Origin: an uncultured Clostridia bacterium
GTDB taxonomy: Bacteria > Bacillota > Clostridia > Oscillospirales > Acutalibacteraceae
Length of the DNA stretch: 64,000 nt
Reading direction: 5' to 3'
NCBI GenBank assembly: GCA_945912145.1
Contig: CAMEBF010000002.1
Coordinates: 62,001-126,000 of the forward strand
Within the stretch, counting starts at the first letter, position 1. The number at the start of each line of letters is the position of its first letter. Positions 62,742 to 64,000 of this stretch are shown piece by piece. The notes beneath the pieces are model-generated. The model had not been told where the DNA came from. It was given only the letters and a program-made list of their open reading frames with translations, and did no database searches. The position numbers were made by a program, and so were the translations under genes.

Positions 62742-64000
62742 GTGAACAGCAATGCTGCGTTAGAGCTGCGAAACGTTACCAAACATTTCGGAAGCGTTGT
62801 TGCCAACAAAAATGTCGACCTGACCGTCCGCAAGGGTGAGATTCTTTCGATTCTCGGCGAGAACGGCAGCGGCAAAACGACCTTGATGAATATGATCGCG
62901 GGCATCTATTATCCCGATGACGGTCAGATCTTCATTGACGGTAAAGAAGTAGTCATCCGTTCGCCCAAGGACGCCTATCGATATCACATCGGTATGATCC
63001 ACCAGCATTTCAAGCTTGTCGATATTTTTTCGGCGGCAGAAAACATCGTGCTGGGACTCGAAGAAAAAGGCAGCTTCAACTTAAAGAAAGCGACGGAACG
63101 CGTGCGCGAAATCAGCGCGAAATACGGGTTTGAGATCGACCCCGAAAAAAAGATCTATCAGATGTCCGTTTCCGAAAAACAGACGGTCGAGATCATTAAG
63201 GTGCTCTATCGCGGTGCCGATATTCTGATTCTCGACGAGCCGACCGCCGTTCTGACGCCGCAGGAGACGCAGAAGCTCTTCTCCGTTCTGCGCAAGATGC
63301 GCGACGACGGAAAGGCGATTATCATCATTACGCATAAGCTCCATGAAGTGCTCGCCCTTTCCGACCGCGTAACCGTTCTGCGAAAAGGCGAATATATCGA
63401 CACGGTCATCACCGCCGAAACGAATGAGGCGCAGCTGACCGAAATGATGGTCGGCAAAAAGATCACGCTTGACATCGACAGAAGCGAGCCGAAAAACCCG
63501 CAGGATCGGCTTTTTGTCAAAGACATCTGCTGCGTCAGCCGCGACGGCGTCAAGCTCCTTGACAATGTTTCCTTTACGGCGAGAAGCGGCGAGATTCTCG
63601 GCATCGCGGGTATCGCCGGCAGCGGTCAGCGCGAGCTGCTCGAAGCCATCGCCGGTTTACAACATTTAAGCAGCGGCGAGATCACCTATATCGATCCCGA
63701 AAGCGGCAGCGAAGAAGACCTGCGGGACAAAACGCCTTTACAGATCCGCGATATGGGCGTGCGGCTTTCTTTTGTTCCCGAAGATCGTCTCGGCATGGGT
63801 CTTGTGGGCAACATGGATATCATCGAGAATATGATGCTGCGCAGCTACCAGAAGGGCAAATCCATGTTCTTAGAGCGCAAAAAGCCAAAAACGCTTGCCG
63901 AATCCATCATTAACCAGCTTGAAGTCGTCACGCCGAACGCCACGACACCTGTCCGCCGTCTTTCCGGCGGTAACGTACAGAAAGTGCTCGTCGGCCGTGA
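62742..64000 (+). CDS. Nucleoside ABC transporter ATPase (runs off window)
   Basis: The GTG at 62742 behind GGAGGGG opens a frame to the window edge (419 codons). Fused double ATPase of the simple-sugar/nucleoside type: first Walker A GENGSGKTTLMN, signature-like MSVSEKQTVEIIKVL, Walker B ILILDEPTAVLTP and IITHKLHEVL; second half with GIAGIAGSGQRELLEAI in place of Walker A, FVPEDRLGMGLV, and the signature RRLSGGNVQKVLVGR at the edge. Compare NupO of Bacillus, powering guanosine/nucleoside uptake. Permease genes are expected beyond the window. Confidence 0.93.
   Translation, partial: MNSNAALELRNVTKHFGSVVANKNVDLTVRKGEILSILGENGSGKTTLMNMIAGIYYPDDGQIFIDGKEVVIRSPKDAYRYHIGMIHQHFKLVDIFSAAENIVLGLEEKGSFNLKKATERVREISAKYGFEIDPEKKIYQMSVSEKQTVEIIKVLYRGADILILDEPTAVLTPQETQKLFSVLRKMRDDGKAIIIITHKLHEVLALSDRVTVLRKGEYIDTVITAETNEAQLTEMMVGKKITLDIDRSEPKNPQDRLFVKDICCVSRDGVKLLDNVSFTARSGEILGIAGIAGSGQRELLEAIAGLQHLSSGEITYIDPESGSEEDLRDKTPLQIRDMGVRLSFVPEDRLGMGLVGNMDIIENMMLRSYQKGKSMFLERKKPKTLAESIINQLEVVTPNATTPVRRLSGGNVQKVLVGR

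Overview
The window looks like chromosomal DNA of a spore-forming, low-redox Clostridia, most likely in the Ruminococcaceae/Oscillospirales range. Evidence: dipicolinate synthase (dpaAB) with a sigma-K-like promoter, a SpoVB/MurJ-type flippase, HemZ, a tryptophan T-box leader, dockerin modules of the Ruminococcus kind, many TTG/GTG starts behind strong Shine-Dalgarno sites, and a fairly GC-rich base composition with AT-rich intergenic promoters. No rRNA, tRNA or CRISPR array was seen.

Layout. 1-3754: two-component system and a membrane-anchored HtrA protease. 3817-5733: glycosidase-like protein, then (minus strand) a tryptophan-type ABC importer (5807-8602) preceded by a T-box leader and a tiny Trp-containing leader ORF. 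9093-10044: AT-rich island, one foreign gene between remnants of IS3-family ends. 10263-16796: a complete, intact operon of phage DNA-packaging and head genes (TerS, TerL, portal, protease/scaffold, decoration, capsid, three connector-type proteins), closed by its own terminator, without tail, lysis, replication or integrase genes. 16867-21262: PHP phosphoesterase, FucU, dCMP deaminase, metallophosphatase. 21541-31352: one long minus-strand run recJ-rel-dtd-MBL-hemZ-flippase-mazG-hup (stringent response, translation quality control, nucleotide clean-up, haem). 31661-33068: dpaAB. 33139-34701: dockerin-bearing secreted protease. 34758-43783: mixed small operons (YhhN, lipoprotein, DUF6179/DUF6323-like pair, YbaK, BceRS-like system, DMT exporter, lipid kinase, FliB-like). 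43878-50607: GtrA, Na/Ca exchanger, IMP dehydrogenase, TM2 protein, MscL, MATE, superoxide dismutase. 50734-55078: lysA-engB-lon operon. 55214-60289: MacB-type ABC exporter and a large secreted dockerin protein. 60704-end: xanthine phosphoribosyltransferase followed by a BMP-type nucleoside ABC importer, a purine-salvage unit cut off by the window end.

Two things stand out. First, the capsid-and-packaging-only operon looks maintained rather than decaying. Second, a family of intergenic elements made of strings of perfect short hairpins with three-base loops, flanked by heptamer repeats, sits between genes at five places (19533, 31371, 40258, 44470, 50582), three of them at convergent gene ends, and once it supplies the C-terminus and stop codon of a gene (superoxide dismutase). 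Smaller leads are a possible small RNA with face-to-face promoters near 37.8 kb, the T-box plus leader-peptide arrangement, and an N-terminal dockerin on a trypsin-like protease.
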